DNA of 64,000 nucleotides from Clostridium sp. KNHs205 (GCF_000702945.1 NZ_JNLE01000003.1:2713501-2777500), one strand, 5' to 3'. Counted from the stretch's first letter, positions 53,531 to 63,472 are shown. Numbers and translations are program-made. The notes: generated from the letters alone by a model not told the origin.

Positions 53531-56197
53531 ATGATCTTGCATCAATTGGGAAACAGAGCAAAATCCGGTTATACCACATGGGGCTGTATGTGGGAAAAGG
53601 GAGAATGTACCGGAGAAACAGAATATTATATAAAATGTAAAGCAGGAGAAGAGCTTCCCATGCAGTCACGGATTACAGCTTACTGGCCGGACGGCTCCGT
53701 GAAATGGACAGCCCACACGGCAGAAGCTGCTCTTCTGGAACAAGAGATAGAGGTAATCCCAAAAGACCGGAGGCATTTACAAGATTCAGACCAAAGCGAA
53801 AAGCTTGTGGTTGAAAGGGGTAAAGAAAGTATAAAGCTTGTGGTAGAAAAGGATAAAGAAAGAATAAAACTTTTAGCAGGTAGTCTGGAGATAGATATCC
53901 CTCAGGATGGAACAAGCTTATTTCACCGTATCACATACAAAGGAAAAGTACTTCTTACAGATGCCAGATCTGTCCTGCTTCTTGAGGAGCCGGCTGTATG
54001 GGAAGGAAAAAACATAAAGCTTGAGAAAGAATATAGTCCGAAGATTACGGAAATTGCTGTTGAAGAGGAAGGAGAACTCAGAGTTATAATTAAATATACC
54101 GGGCACCATGAGCTTGCCGGGGAGAAAAAAATTCCCTTTATTATTCGTATGCTGGTCGGGCTTAACAGCAGTCAGCTTGACTTTGTACATACTTTTTTAT
54201 ATGACGGTGACGAAGACAAGGATTTCCTGAAAGGTCTTGGTATCCGCTTTTCCGCACCTGTAACAGGAAAAATATATAACCGTCATGTGAAATTCATGGG
54301 AGATCACGGTATATTTCATGAAAGTCTGGCACAATTACTTTCCTGGAGACCAAGAGTGCCTCAGGAGGTCTATGCAGCACAAGCAAGAGGAGAAGTGCTG
54401 GAGCCACAGGGCGAAGAAAAGGAAATTATTGAAAAAGTAATAAAAGATATGCCTTTTTGGAGTGAGTATGATATTTGTCAGGACAGCGCAAGTCATTATT
54501 CAATCCGGAAGAAGATCAAAGATAAGAACTGCTGTTATCTGGATTGCCTTCAGGGTAATCGTACAGAAGGAGGGGCAGCTTTCGGTTCTGAGCAGGGTTC
54601 TCTGTTGTTCTCCCTTCGTGATTTCTGGGAGAAGTATCCCTCCGGTTATACCTTTCATAATCTGGATGGAGACCTGGCAGAGGCAACCGTGTGGCTGTGG
54701 TCTCCGAAAGCTGCTGCCATGGATTTTCGCCATTATGCCAATAGAGGATATAATCAGGTGTATTATGAGGGGTATGACTATAAAGGTGCAACTCCCTACG
54801 GAATTGCCTGCACCAGTGAACTTTCACTACGGCTTTCCGGGAAAATAATACCTTCAGATGAGGAAATCAGGGAATTCACAGAAGGGGTGAAATATCCGGT
54901 ACGGTATGTTGGAATACCGGAGTATTATCATAAATTAAAGGCTTTTGGTTACTGGTCATTGCCTGAGCACAGAAATGAAACGGAAAACTGGCTGGAGATG
55001 CAGTTAAACCGTGCTGTTGACTTCTACCTGGCGGAGGTGGAGCAGAGAAATTGGTACGGGATGTTCAACTATGGTGATTTCATGCATAGCTATGACAAAG
55101 AGCGCCATCAGTGGAGGTATGATATGGGAGGGTATGCCTGGGACAATACGGAGCTGGTACCGACCCTTTGGCTGTGGTATGCTTTTATGAGAACGGGCAG
55201 AGAAGATGTGTTTCATCTGGCAGAAAAGCTGCTAAGGCATACCTCCGAGGTTGATGTGTATCACATGGGCAAATACAAAGGTCTTGGTTCCAGGCATAAC
55301 GTGAGACACTGGGGGTGCCCCTGTAAGGAAGCCCGTATTGCAATGGCAGCTCATCACAGGTTCTACTACTATCTAACAGGGGACAGAAGGCTGGAGGATA
55401 TCTTTTGGGAGCTTAAGGATAATGAATTGAGTTTTCTGGAAAAAGACCCTCTTGGGGATTTCTATGAGAAAGAGAAAATGGTCTATCCCAGTCATGCCAG
55501 AAGCGGTCCGGACTGGTCATCTCTCTGTGCAAACTGGATGACCCAGTGGGAAAGGTTTCAGGATACGAAATACAGGGATAAGATCACTGTTGGGATTGAG
55601 GACATCAAAAAAGCTCCGCTGAAGCTGATTTCCGGTCCGGATTTTGAATTTGATCCCTTAACGGTTCATTTGAGATATATCGGAGAACGAGCAGCAGGAG
55701 GAACCCATCTTCAGATCTGTATGGGTGCCCCTCAGGTATGGATGGAGCTGTCAGACCTTCTGGAAGATGAGGAATGGAAGCAGATGATGGCAGATTACGG
55801 AAGATTTTATTATCTTCCAAGGGAAGAACAGCTGAAGGAATCAGAAGGGATCATAGGGGAGAGGGAATTCAGTCTGCCCTTTATGGCAGCAGCAATGGGA
55901 GCTTACGGAGCCTGGTATTTCAAAGACGAAATTCTGGCAGAGCGCACCTGGCGTCATCTACTACATTCGTTGATAAGTGAGGGGAATCATGATGGTTTTC
56001 AGACTGAAATTGCAGCCGGTAAAGGGAATAGAAAAAAGTTGGTGGAAATACCCTGGGTTTCAACTAATTTTGTTGCCCAATGGTGCTTGAATGTTATTGT
56101 GGTACTGGAGTTTATCAGGGAGAATCTTCCTGAGGACTTGGCTGCTGTTGATATATTGGTTGAGGAAATGGTGGTTGAAGGGTTTAGAAAGGCTTAG
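53531..56197 (+). CDS. PL26-like exo-rhamnogalacturonan lyase (PcRGLX/YetA family)
   Basis: An 888-residue protein of the PcRGLX/YetA family (PL26), whose fungal member is an exo-acting lyase on unsaturated rhamnogalacturonan-I. Layout: N-terminal RIFT-type domain (residues 1-70 with LPMQSRITAYWPDGSVKWTAH), a central beta-sandwich (about 80-420), and a C-terminal alpha/alpha toroid (about 440-888) with NWYGMFNYGDFMHSYDKERHQWRYDMGGYAWDN, GSRHNVRHWG and GAAGGTHLQ-like GERAAGGTHL. No signal peptide, so it would act inside the cell on imported fragments. ATG 53531 follows GGAAGGG by 7 bases; longer frames lack support. An EKLVVERGKESIK repeat insert lies near residues 90-120. Confidence 0.87.
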   Translation: MILHQLGNRAKSGYTTWGCMWEKGECTGETEYYIKCKAGEELPMQSRITAYWPDGSVKWTAHTAEAALLEQEIEVIPKDRRHLQDSDQSEKLVVERGKESIKLVVEKDKERIKLLAGSLEIDIPQDGTSLFHRITYKGKVLLTDARSVLLLEEPAVWEGKNIKLEKEYSPKITEIAVEEEGELRVIIKYTGHHELAGEKKIPFIIRMLVGLNSSQLDFVHTFLYDGDEDKDFLKGLGIRFSAPVTGKIYNRHVKFMGDHGIFHESLAQLLSWRPRVPQEVYAAQARGEVLEPQGEEKEIIEKVIKDMPFWSEYDICQDSASHYSIRKKIKDKNCCYLDCLQGNRTEGGAAFGSEQGSLLFSLRDFWEKYPSGYTFHNLDGDLAEATVWLWSPKAAAMDFRHYANRGYNQVYYEGYDYKGATPYGIACTSELSLRLSGKIIPSDEEIREFTEGVKYPVRYVGIPEYYHKLKAFGYWSLPEHRNETENWLEMQLNRAVDFYLAEVEQRNWYGMFNYGDFMHSYDKERHQWRYDMGGYAWDNTELVPTLWLWYAFMRTGREDVFHLAEKLLRHTSEVDVYHMGKYKGLGSRHNVRHWGCPCKEARIAMAAHHRFYYYLTGDRRLEDIFWELKDNELSFLEKDPLGDFYEKEKMVYPSHARSGPDWSSLCANWMTQWERFQDTKYRDKITVGIEDIKKAPLKLISGPDFEFDPLTVHLRYIGERAAGGTHLQICMGAPQVWMELSDLLEDEEWKQMMADYGRFYYLPREEQLKESEGIIGEREFSLPFMAAAMGAYGAWYFKDEILAERTWRHLLHSLISEGNHDGFQTEIAAGKGNRKKLVEIPWVSTNFVAQWCLNVIVVLEFIRENLPEDLAAVDILVEEMVVEGFRKA
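53798..53875 (+). repeat. coding repeat insert in PL26-like gene
   Basis: Two and a half units of 36-39 bases code for variants of KLVVERGKESI, giving a charged insert between the first beta domains. Not expected in the fold and probably a local duplication. Confidence 0.65.
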
Positions 56198-56518
56198 TTC
56201 TTTGGGGGTGGACGGCGAATTGCGCCAAACAGATAGAACTCATGCTTCGATTTCAAGGTATAAGAAGTCCTAATTCTCTGAATATTTTGTGCTTGTCATA
56301 TGATAGAACAGATAACTCGCTGCGCTCAAACAATCTGTTCTATCATATAGCACAAAATTTTCAGAGAAAAGGACTTCTCTAATACCTTTCCATAGGCGCA
56401 TTCGTTCTATCTGTTTGGTGCAATTCGCCTGAAATCCTATGTGAGAATTAGTTTTTTTGATGTTCGTGGTCAGATAAAATATAAGATGAATTAGTTACAG
56501 GAAAGAGAGTGTGGCAAA
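56198..56518. other. intergenic region between PL26-like and GH2 genes
   Basis: 321 bases, mostly filled by the family B palindrome at 56210-56435. The last 80 bases hold the GH2 ribosome site and no clear promoter. Confidence 0.5.
56210..56435. repeat. palindromic repeat, family B copy 2
   Basis: A 226-base hairpin-forming element, inverted relative to copy 1 at 38712-38934 and matching it along its length. Arms GGCGAATTGCGCCAAACAGA / TCTGTTTGGTGCAATTCGCC and GATAGAACAGAT / ATCTGTTCTATC stack around CTCGCTGCGCTC. Many differences from copy 1 are paired so that the stem is kept. Confidence 0.9.
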
Positions 56519-59500
56519 ATGGTTTGGGAACAATCACTGCATGGTATATGGAATTTCTGTTTTGGAGAGGAGAGCGAAACAGAGAAGGCTTATATTACGG
56601 GGGAATTTGAGAATAAGATTAATATTCCAGGTATCCTGCAGGCGCAGGGCTACGGTAAAGAAATTACGAAAACCACTCCGTGGGTTTCTGGTCTTCATGA
56701 CAAGCTCTGGTTTCAACGGGAGGAGTATAAGACAGAGGGAGCTGAAATAAATGTTCCTTTCTTAAGTCAGCCTCCCAGGCATTATCTCGGAAAAGCCTGG
56801 TATGAGAAAAGCTTTCAGGTACCGGAAGACCTTGAGGATTGTGTTTTTTATTTTGTTATGGAATGCGTAAAGTGGAAAACGAAGCTTTGGCTGGATTCAA
56901 AATATATAGGAACAGAAATGTCTCTGTGTACTCCTCATATTTATTGTCTTGGCAATTTAAAGGGAGGAGTTCATTGCATCAGATTGTGTGTCGACAATGG
57001 GTTTCAAGCTCCTTACAGGCCCGACGGTCATATGGTATCGGATGCTTTAGGTGCCTCCTGGAACGGTTTAACCGGAAGGGTTTCCATTTATGCAGTTCCA
57101 GGTGTACATATGGAAAATATAAAGGTGTCTGCAGAGCCTGCTTCCGGAAAGGTAGTGGCAGCAGTTACCCTTAAGAATCTTACCGGCAGGGAACAGAAGG
57201 GCCTGCTTCAAATAAGAGAAAAACAGGTGGATTTCACAATTAAGGATCAGTTTAAGACGGTTATAATTGAATTGTCCTATCAGAAGGAAATGGATGTGTG
57301 GGATGAGTTTACTCCGAATTTGCATCAGTTAAAAGTGATTCTTTCCTGTCTTGAAAGACAGGAAACGAAGGAGATAACTTTTGGATTTCGCAAGATTGAG
57401 GTAAAGGACGGACTTTTTCTTGTTAACAACCGGCCTGCTTTTTTCAGAGGCACCCATTCCGGCGGAGATTTTCCCTTAACCGGTTACCCGCCTTCAGAGG
57501 TTTCATATTGGCGAAAGCTAATGGAAACCTGTAAGAACTGGGGACTTAATTTTATACGGTTTCACTCCTTTTGCCCGCCGGAGGCTGCTTTTGTTGCTGC
57601 TGATGAAGTAGGGCTGTATCTTCAGATAGAATGTGGGATGTGGAATAAGTTCCAGGATAACTGTAAGATGAATGATATCTTGTGGGAAGAAACCAGGCGA
57701 ATACTGGATACCTTCGGTAACCATCCCTCCTTTGTAATGCTTTCACCCAGTAACGAACCCGGGGGAGACTGGTATAAACCACTGACAGCCTGGGTGAGCA
57801 AATGCAGGGCAAAAGATAAAAGACGCCTTTATACCACCCAGTCCGGCTGGCCTTATCCCGTGGAACCGGCTGCCATAAATGGTACGGATTATGTGTATTT
57901 CCACCGCTCCGGATATGGTCTGCAGCCCGGCGGTACAATCCGTAACAGTCAGGGTTGGCACGGCAAGGACTATGGTCTGTCTCTGGAGGGCATAAAGTAT
58001 CCTGTAATATCACATGAATTAGGACAATGGTGTTCCTATCCGGACTTTACTGTTATGGATAAGTTTACGGGATATCTTAAACCTGGCAATTACAGAGCAC
58101 TGAAGGAAAATGCTGAAAGGAACGGGGTTCTGAATCAGAATAAAGAATTTGCTTACCTATCCGGTAAGCTTAAAGTACAGTTATACAAAGAAGAAATTGA
58201 AGCAACTTTTCGAACACCCCATATCTATGGATTTGAGCTTCTGGATCTCCACGATTACCTGGGACAGGGAACTGCCTGTGTAGGACTTTTAGATCCTTTC
58301 TGGGAGGAAAAAGGCTTTGTAACACCGGAGGAATTTAAGAGCTTCTGCCGGGAAACCGTTCTTCTTATACGTCTGTCCAAAAGGGTATACACCACAGGGG
58401 ACGTACTGGAGTGTCCTGTGGAAATCTGTCATTTTGGCCGAGAGGAGATTAGTAAGGCAGGCATTTATTGGAGTATAACTAATCGGAAAAAAGAAACGGT
58501 GTTAAGGGGAGAATTTCCTTCAATAGATCTGCCAGTTAAGAAAAACATAGAAGTGGGTACACTGAAAGTCGATCTTAAGGCGCTTTCAGCACCGGAAGTC
58601 TATGAAATTCAAGTTGGTATCGTGGAAACGGATCTGAATAATAGTTGGAATTTCTGGCTTTATGAGGAATTAGAGGATTCTTTTGAAGATATTTCTGAAT
58701 TAAAGGTATTGTATACTCATTCTTTGGAGCAGGCTATTGAGGCGCTCAGTTTAGGACAGAGAGTTATCTTTTCTCCTTTACCGGATCATTATGGACTGGA
58801 TTCCCCCAGCCTTTCCATAAGACCATCTTTCTGGAATTCTCAGATGGGGCCGACTTACAGCAGGGGGATGGGGCTGGTAATCAGAGAGAATCATCCTGCA
58901 CTTGCTTGTTTTCCAACACGGTCTTACCAGGAATGGCAGTGGGAGGAGATTCTCAATGGTGCATACGGACTAAATCTGAAAGAGTTTCCTGCTGAACTGA
59001 TACCGATTGTCCAGCCTATTGATGATTATAACCGTAATTATCGGCAGGGCATGATACTGGAGTGCAGGGTGTCAGAGGGCTCCCTTCTGATAGTAACTGC
59101 TGATCTGGATACAGATATAGAGCACCGGCCTGCAGCTTTATTATTAAAAAAATCCCTCTTAAACTATGCCTCATCAAGTGATTTTGTGCCACAGACTGTG
59201 GTCAGCAAAGAGGTGCTTTCAAACGCCCTCTTCCCAAGAAGGATTATGCTTGACTGCCAGGTTAAGGCAAAATTGCTAACGGAGGATAAGGTGGAAAGCA
59301 AATCAGAAGGCATGGAATTGTCCATACCAAGTAACAACTCTGATTATTCCTTTCTTTTGGATGGAGATCCCAATACCTTTTGTACCGGTGAGCAGTTTAA
59401 ATATCCCTTTACGCTGGAATTGGAATCAGAGCGGGACATGGAGGTAAAAGGACTTCTATACATGCCAAGACAGAATGAAAGAGAACATAAAGGTGATATT

Positions 59501-59869
59501 AAGGGATGTTTGGTTCAGGCATATGATAATGGGAGATGGAAGACTGTTTTTGAAGGAGAGCTTTCATCATCTTATGGGCCGAAGGAAATTATTTTCAGAG
59601 AGAAAATAACCTTACGTAAGATTCGGTTTACAGCACTCTATGGGTTTTCTGCCAAAAAACTGTCTTACTATAAGGAAACACCGGAAGGCTGGCGGTCCTT
59701 TACAGAAGACTATAAAGATACAACTGCTGCAATTGCTGAACTTTTATTTATTCCCGCCGGGGATATGATTAGTTATACCAGAAATACAAGGAAAGAAAAT
59801 ACTGGCGGAGATAAATATCCAAAGAAAACTGTTATTGAGAAAAGTGCCACTAAAGAGATAGAATATTAG
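56519..59869 (+). CDS. GH2 family glycosidase with C-terminal discoidin-like domain
   Basis: An 1116-residue GH2 enzyme (beta-galactosidase/beta-glucuronidase/beta-mannosidase family). Residues about 90-180 are the sugar-binding jelly roll (YLGKAWYEKSFQVPEDLED, KTKLWLDSKYIG), 190-300 the Ig-like domain, and 305-620 the TIM barrel, with FRGTHSGGDFPLTGYP, NFIRFHSFCPPEAAFVAADEVGLYLQ, acid/base Glu413 in SPSNEPGGD and nucleophile Glu500 in ISHELGQW. Residues about 950-1085 resemble a discoidin (F5/8, CBM32-like) domain. No signal peptide. ATG follows GAAAGAGAG. Exact sugar specificity is open; beta-galactosidase or beta-glucuronidase on RG-I side chains fits the locus. Confidence 0.85.
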   Translation: MVWEQSLHGIWNFCFGEESETEKAYITGEFENKINIPGILQAQGYGKEITKTTPWVSGLHDKLWFQREEYKTEGAEINVPFLSQPPRHYLGKAWYEKSFQVPEDLEDCVFYFVMECVKWKTKLWLDSKYIGTEMSLCTPHIYCLGNLKGGVHCIRLCVDNGFQAPYRPDGHMVSDALGASWNGLTGRVSIYAVPGVHMENIKVSAEPASGKVVAAVTLKNLTGREQKGLLQIREKQVDFTIKDQFKTVIIELSYQKEMDVWDEFTPNLHQLKVILSCLERQETKEITFGFRKIEVKDGLFLVNNRPAFFRGTHSGGDFPLTGYPPSEVSYWRKLMETCKNWGLNFIRFHSFCPPEAAFVAADEVGLYLQIECGMWNKFQDNCKMNDILWEETRRILDTFGNHPSFVMLSPSNEPGGDWYKPLTAWVSKCRAKDKRRLYTTQSGWPYPVEPAAINGTDYVYFHRSGYGLQPGGTIRNSQGWHGKDYGLSLEGIKYPVISHELGQWCSYPDFTVMDKFTGYLKPGNYRALKENAERNGVLNQNKEFAYLSGKLKVQLYKEEIEATFRTPHIYGFELLDLHDYLGQGTACVGLLDPFWEEKGFVTPEEFKSFCRETVLLIRLSKRVYTTGDVLECPVEICHFGREEISKAGIYWSITNRKKETVLRGEFPSIDLPVKKNIEVGTLKVDLKALSAPEVYEIQVGIVETDLNNSWNFWLYEELEDSFEDISELKVLYTHSLEQAIEALSLGQRVIFSPLPDHYGLDSPSLSIRPSFWNSQMGPTYSRGMGLVIRENHPALACFPTRSYQEWQWEEILNGAYGLNLKEFPAELIPIVQPIDDYNRNYRQGMILECRVSEGSLLIVTADLDTDIEHRPAALLLKKSLLNYASSSDFVPQTVVSKEVLSNALFPRRIMLDCQVKAKLLTEDKVESKSEGMELSIPSNNSDYSFLLDGDPNTFCTGEQFKYPFTLELESERDMEVKGLLYMPRQNEREHKGDIKGCLVQAYDNGRWKTVFEGELSSSYGPKEIIFREKITLRKIRFTALYGFSAKKLSYYKETPEGWRSFTEDYKDTTAAIAELLFIPAGDMISYTRNTRKENTGGDKYPKKTVIEKSATKEIEY

Positions 59870-59972
59870 AGAAGCAGAATTTAGACATGGCACTGAAAAA
59901 GTATGCTGTAAAACATATAAATTATTATAGATATCTATAAATCACTAATTTACAGCTGGACTTATAAGGTAT

Positions 59973-60029
59973 AAAATCCATGAAACACCTGGCTGGCAAT
60001 TTAGCCTTCAATGTGTTCATGGATTTTAT
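59973..60029. terminator. terminator between convergent GH2 and PhzF genes
   Basis: AAAATCCATGAAACAC pairs with GTGTTCATGGATTTT around a GCTGGC..GCC loop stem, followed by ATATT. The A and T flanks make it usable from both sides. Confidence 0.7.
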
Positions 60030-60099
60030 ATTATAATTATTACATAGGCAAATCTTATTAATTTATATTTTATTAGCAAATATAGGCCAACGCGTAAAA

Positions 60100-60879
60100 C
60101 TAATCTATTTGAATATTACCCTCCAGGTAAATAGCCGCATATCCTGAGATTTTTACTCTGTCATCATAATTTTTGCAGAATAATTTCCCGCCTCTTTTGG
60201 ATAATTGACAAGCTGTTAAATCAGTTTTTCCAAGTCTGGCTGACCAAAAGGGAATCAAGGTTGAATGTGACGAACCTGTTACGGGATCTTCCGGAATTCC
60301 TGCATTTGGAGCAAAAAAACGTGAAACAAAGTCAATATCTTCACCTTTTGCTGTCACAACTACAGCAAAACAATCAGGGATTGCTTTTATTAATTCGAAA
60401 TCGGGTTTTAAATTTCTCACTGCTTCTTCGGTTTCAACAAGCAATAACAAATCTCTTGAAAGGTGAGCTTCCAATACTTTTGTACCAATAGCTTCTTCCA
60501 TTAAAGATGAAACCTCAACTTGTTTTGGTTTTCGGGAGGGGAAATCCATTTCGTACAGATCACCTTTTTTTATAACCGTTAATAAACCGCTTACCGTATT
60601 GAAATAGAACTTTTCACAAGCTTGATCAACATAATTTGCTAATACATATGCACTTGCCAAAGTTGCATGTCCACATAAGTCAATTTCAACTTCCGGAGAA
60701 AACCAACGCAAATCATAACTTTCCTCCTTTTTAACAATAAATGCTGTTTCAGCTAAGTTATTTTCCATTGCAATATTTTGCATTATGGAGTCATCGAGCC
60801 ATTTATCGAGCAAACAGACACCAGCCTGATTTCCCCGAAATAATTCTTCTGTAAATGCATCAACTATAAAGTATCTCAT
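60100..60879 (-). CDS. PhzF family isomerase/epimerase-like protein
   Basis: A 259-residue PhzF-fold protein (two diaminopimelate-epimerase-like lobes). Visible family marks are FIVDAFTEELFRGNQAGVCLL at the start, MENNLAETAFIV with the catalytic Glu of the family near residue 46, LRWFSPEVEIDLCGHATLASAYVL, and RFFAPNAGIPEDPVTGSSHSTL, which are all strongly conserved. The reaction in non-phenazine bacteria is unknown. RBS AAGGAG. It appears as a single gene. Confidence 0.93.
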   Translation of the reverse strand: MRYFIVDAFTEELFRGNQAGVCLLDKWLDDSIMQNIAMENNLAETAFIVKKEESYDLRWFSPEVEIDLCGHATLASAYVLANYVDQACEKFYFNTVSGLLTVIKKGDLYEMDFPSRKPKQVEVSSLMEEAIGTKVLEAHLSRDLLLLVETEEAVRNLKPDFELIKAIPDCFAVVVTAKGEDIDFVSRFFAPNAGIPEDPVTGSSHSTLIPFWSARLGKTDLTACQLSKRGGKLFCKNYDDRVKISGYAAIYLEGNIQID

Positions 60880-60966
60880 TTCACATCTCTCCTTTTTTAC
60901 TCGGTAATCATACTACTGCAAACAATCCATAGTATCCGGCAGTAATTTTTATGGGTATTGCGCCCC

Positions 60967-62508
60967 TTAGAACAGGGGTGATAAAACTCTTAAAATAGAA
61001 TTAAATAAGCTTGCAAAGAAACCTTCCTTGCAATCCGAGAGCTGAACTTCCCTGCTTTTTTCGATGGTATCCAGAGCATCTTTTTTCAGGTCCGATATAC
61101 AACTGTTTCGGTACAGAAAGGTTCCGCATTCAAAATGCAGATACAGACTGCGATAATCCATATTGATGGTACCGACAACAGCCATTTCATCGTCACAGAC
61201 ATAACTTTTCGCATGCAGAAAGCCTGGTGTATATTCGTAGATACGAACACCGGCTTTGATCAGAGGCTCATAATATGAACGGGTTAACCGGTATACTAAT
61301 TTTTTATCAGGAATTCCAGGAGTAACGATTCTGACATCGATACCTCGTTTGGCTGCCATCGTTAATGCATATTTCATCTCATCGTCTATGATAAGATAGG
61401 GAGTGAAGATATAAACATAGTTCCTGGCTTGTGATAAGAGTTCAATATATACATTTTCACTGGTGGTTTCGCCATCAAAGGGACTATCGGAAAAGGGTTG
61501 TACATAACCGGTGCCAGCCTCAGTGCCGGATACTATCTCAGATAAAGAAGCAGTAATACTATAGTCCTCATAGGAATCTTTGGTTTTATGAAATGCATTC
61601 CACATCTCAAGAAACATAAGGGAAAAACCTTGAACAGCATCACCCTGTAATTTTAGGCCTGTATCCTTCCAGTGTCCAAGCCTGTTCTTTTTATTGATAT
61701 ATTCATCGGCGATATTAATTCCGCCATTGAAGGCGGTAATCCCGTCTATTACCAGAATCTTTCTATGGTCTCTATTGTTCATGACCAGGGAGAGAATCGG
61801 CCGGAATCTGTTAAAGGCAATGCATTTTATACCTCGCTGCTGCATCAGCTTTACGAAGTTGGCGGGCAATAGAAACAGTGAGCCGAAATCATCGTAGATT
61901 AATCTTACATCAACACCCTGAGCTGCTTTTTCTGTAAGAATATCAAGAATTCCTTCCCACATTAATCCGTTTTCTATAATAAAATATTCCAGAAAGATAT
62001 ACTTTTCAGCTTTTTTCAGTTCTGTCAGCATATCCTGGTACATCAATTCACCTAAAGGATAGTAGACAACAGAAGTGTTAGAATACAAGATATTTCTGTT
62101 TTTTTCCTGCAGATATCTGCAGGTACTCATAACCCGGCTGTTATCCCGTCCTATTCTGTCAAGGAGTAAAGGTTCTGGTTTTATTATATCATCAACTCTG
62201 GACTGTTCTTTTAAAAGCAGTGATTGCATGTATTTAGAGGTGCCTTTATTACCGAAGAATAAGTAGAACAACCCGCCAAATAAAGGCAGGGACATAATAA
62301 GTACAATCCAGCCGATTTTGTAAGCTGCATTTTCCTCCTTTCGAATGATAAAGAGAATAATCAGAATGCTCAACAGTGTAAAACCCGTGCTTATCCAGGC
62401 GGAATTATTGGTTAGCCTGATAAGAAACAATACAAACCAGGTTAGCTGTATCAGCAAGAGCAGGGTAGTAATCAGTATCCTGTTACTGAATAATTTTAAA
62501 GGTTTCAT
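60967..62508 (-). CDS. cls: cardiolipin synthase
   Basis: A 513-residue phospholipase-D-type cardiolipin synthase, making cardiolipin from two phosphatidylglycerols at the membrane. Two N-terminal membrane segments (about 10-30 and 37-57) are followed by the PLDc domains with HKD motifs: NNRDHRKILVIDGITAFNGGINIADEY and FLHAKSYVCDDEMAVVGTINMDYRSL. The C-terminus has the usual SLFNSILRVLSPLF hydrophobic end. Start ATG 62508 follows GAGGA by 7 bases; TTG 62526 lacks support. Confidence 0.93.
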   Translation of the reverse strand: MKPLKLFSNRILITTLLLLIQLTWFVLFLIRLTNNSAWISTGFTLLSILIILFIIRKEENAAYKIGWIVLIMSLPLFGGLFYLFFGNKGTSKYMQSLLLKEQSRVDDIIKPEPLLLDRIGRDNSRVMSTCRYLQEKNRNILYSNTSVVYYPLGELMYQDMLTELKKAEKYIFLEYFIIENGLMWEGILDILTEKAAQGVDVRLIYDDFGSLFLLPANFVKLMQQRGIKCIAFNRFRPILSLVMNNRDHRKILVIDGITAFNGGINIADEYINKKNRLGHWKDTGLKLQGDAVQGFSLMFLEMWNAFHKTKDSYEDYSITASLSEIVSGTEAGTGYVQPFSDSPFDGETTSENVYIELLSQARNYVYIFTPYLIIDDEMKYALTMAAKRGIDVRIVTPGIPDKKLVYRLTRSYYEPLIKAGVRIYEYTPGFLHAKSYVCDDEMAVVGTINMDYRSLYLHFECGTFLYRNSCISDLKKDALDTIEKSREVQLSDCKEGFFASLFNSILRVLSPLF

Positions 62509-62777
62509 AATAGAGTCCTCATACAATAATAAAAAATTTTTATAACCTTATAGGTTTCAGGTGTTAATTGGTATTATATTTATTGTATATAGTATTGTAT
62601 ATAGTAAAGGCTGGAATAGCAATACCAAAAAAGAGCAAGCTTGCGATATACATGGGAATTCGATATAATATAGGTAAGATATAGGTGGAAAAGCCTTAAT
62701 TTTTTATATATCTTCCCATGCCATAAATGGATAATATAATCTATATAGAGTAAGCTAAAGAGAAGGAGTGTGATGAT

Positions 62778-63449
62778 ATGACTGCGAATGAAATACTTGC
62801 TATACTTCGTGAAACCGGTAATGATAAACGGAAGCAAATGTATATTAAAAATGGTGCCGGTGAGAATACTTATGGTGTTCTGCTGGGAGAACTTCGTAAA
62901 TTAGCCAAGCAGACAGGAAAGAATCATGAACTGGCGGTTGAACTTTGGCACACCGGCAACACAGAAGCCAGGTGGCTTGCATGTATGATTTTTGATGCTC
63001 AGAAACTGAGCCTTTTAGAAGTGCGGGAAATGACAGAGGAGCTGACGTATCCTGATCTGATAGATAAATTTATCGGAGAAGTTATCTGTTATCATAAAGA
63101 GTCAGAGGTCCTTGAAAAAGAATGGACAATTTCCCCTAAGGACAACCTTGGAAGGGCTGGCTGGAATCTGGTTGTACACAGAGTATCGGAAGGTAATCTG
63201 GCTGATGAGGAACTTAACAAGCTGCTTGCAACAGTGGAGGCAGAACTTCAAACGGCATCTGTCGGAAAACAGTGGGCTATGAATCATGCCCTGTGCGAAA
63301 TAGGTATATGTTACCCTGGTTATACAGAACAATGTATGTTAATGGGAGAAAGATTAGGGGTATATCGGGATTTGAAAGTACCAAAGGGCTGTACCTCTGC
63401 ATATGCACCTAACTGGATAACTGCGGTTGTAAATAAAAAAAGAAAATAA
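62778..63449 (+). CDS. DNA alkylation repair protein, AlkD-like
   Basis: A 223-residue HEAT-repeat DNA glycosylase-like protein of the AlkC/AlkD superfamily, which excises bulky or positively charged alkylated bases. Segments such as GVLLGELRKLAKQTGKNHELAVELWHTGNTEARWLACMIFD, YPDLIDKFIGEVICY and GRAGWNLVVHR match; the catalytic Trp and Asp of AlkD have counterparts in the later WTISPKDNLGRAGW and PNWI parts, though this was not aligned. RBS GAAGGAG. Twenty-three bases separate it from the following lipoprotein gene, so the two may be cotranscribed. Confidence 0.88.
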   Translation: MTANEILAILRETGNDKRKQMYIKNGAGENTYGVLLGELRKLAKQTGKNHELAVELWHTGNTEARWLACMIFDAQKLSLLEVREMTEELTYPDLIDKFIGEVICYHKESEVLEKEWTISPKDNLGRAGWNLVVHRVSEGNLADEELNKLLATVEAELQTASVGKQWAMNHALCEIGICYPGYTEQCMLMGERLGVYRDLKVPKGCTSAYAPNWITAVVNKKRK

Positions 63450-63472
63450 AGCATTAGAAGGAGGGAAAACCA

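Noticed and set aside
53395-53640. 81-residue ORF overlapping the PL26-like start
   Set aside because: Out of frame with the lyase, with no ribosome site and no family pattern; the lyase frame explains the region.
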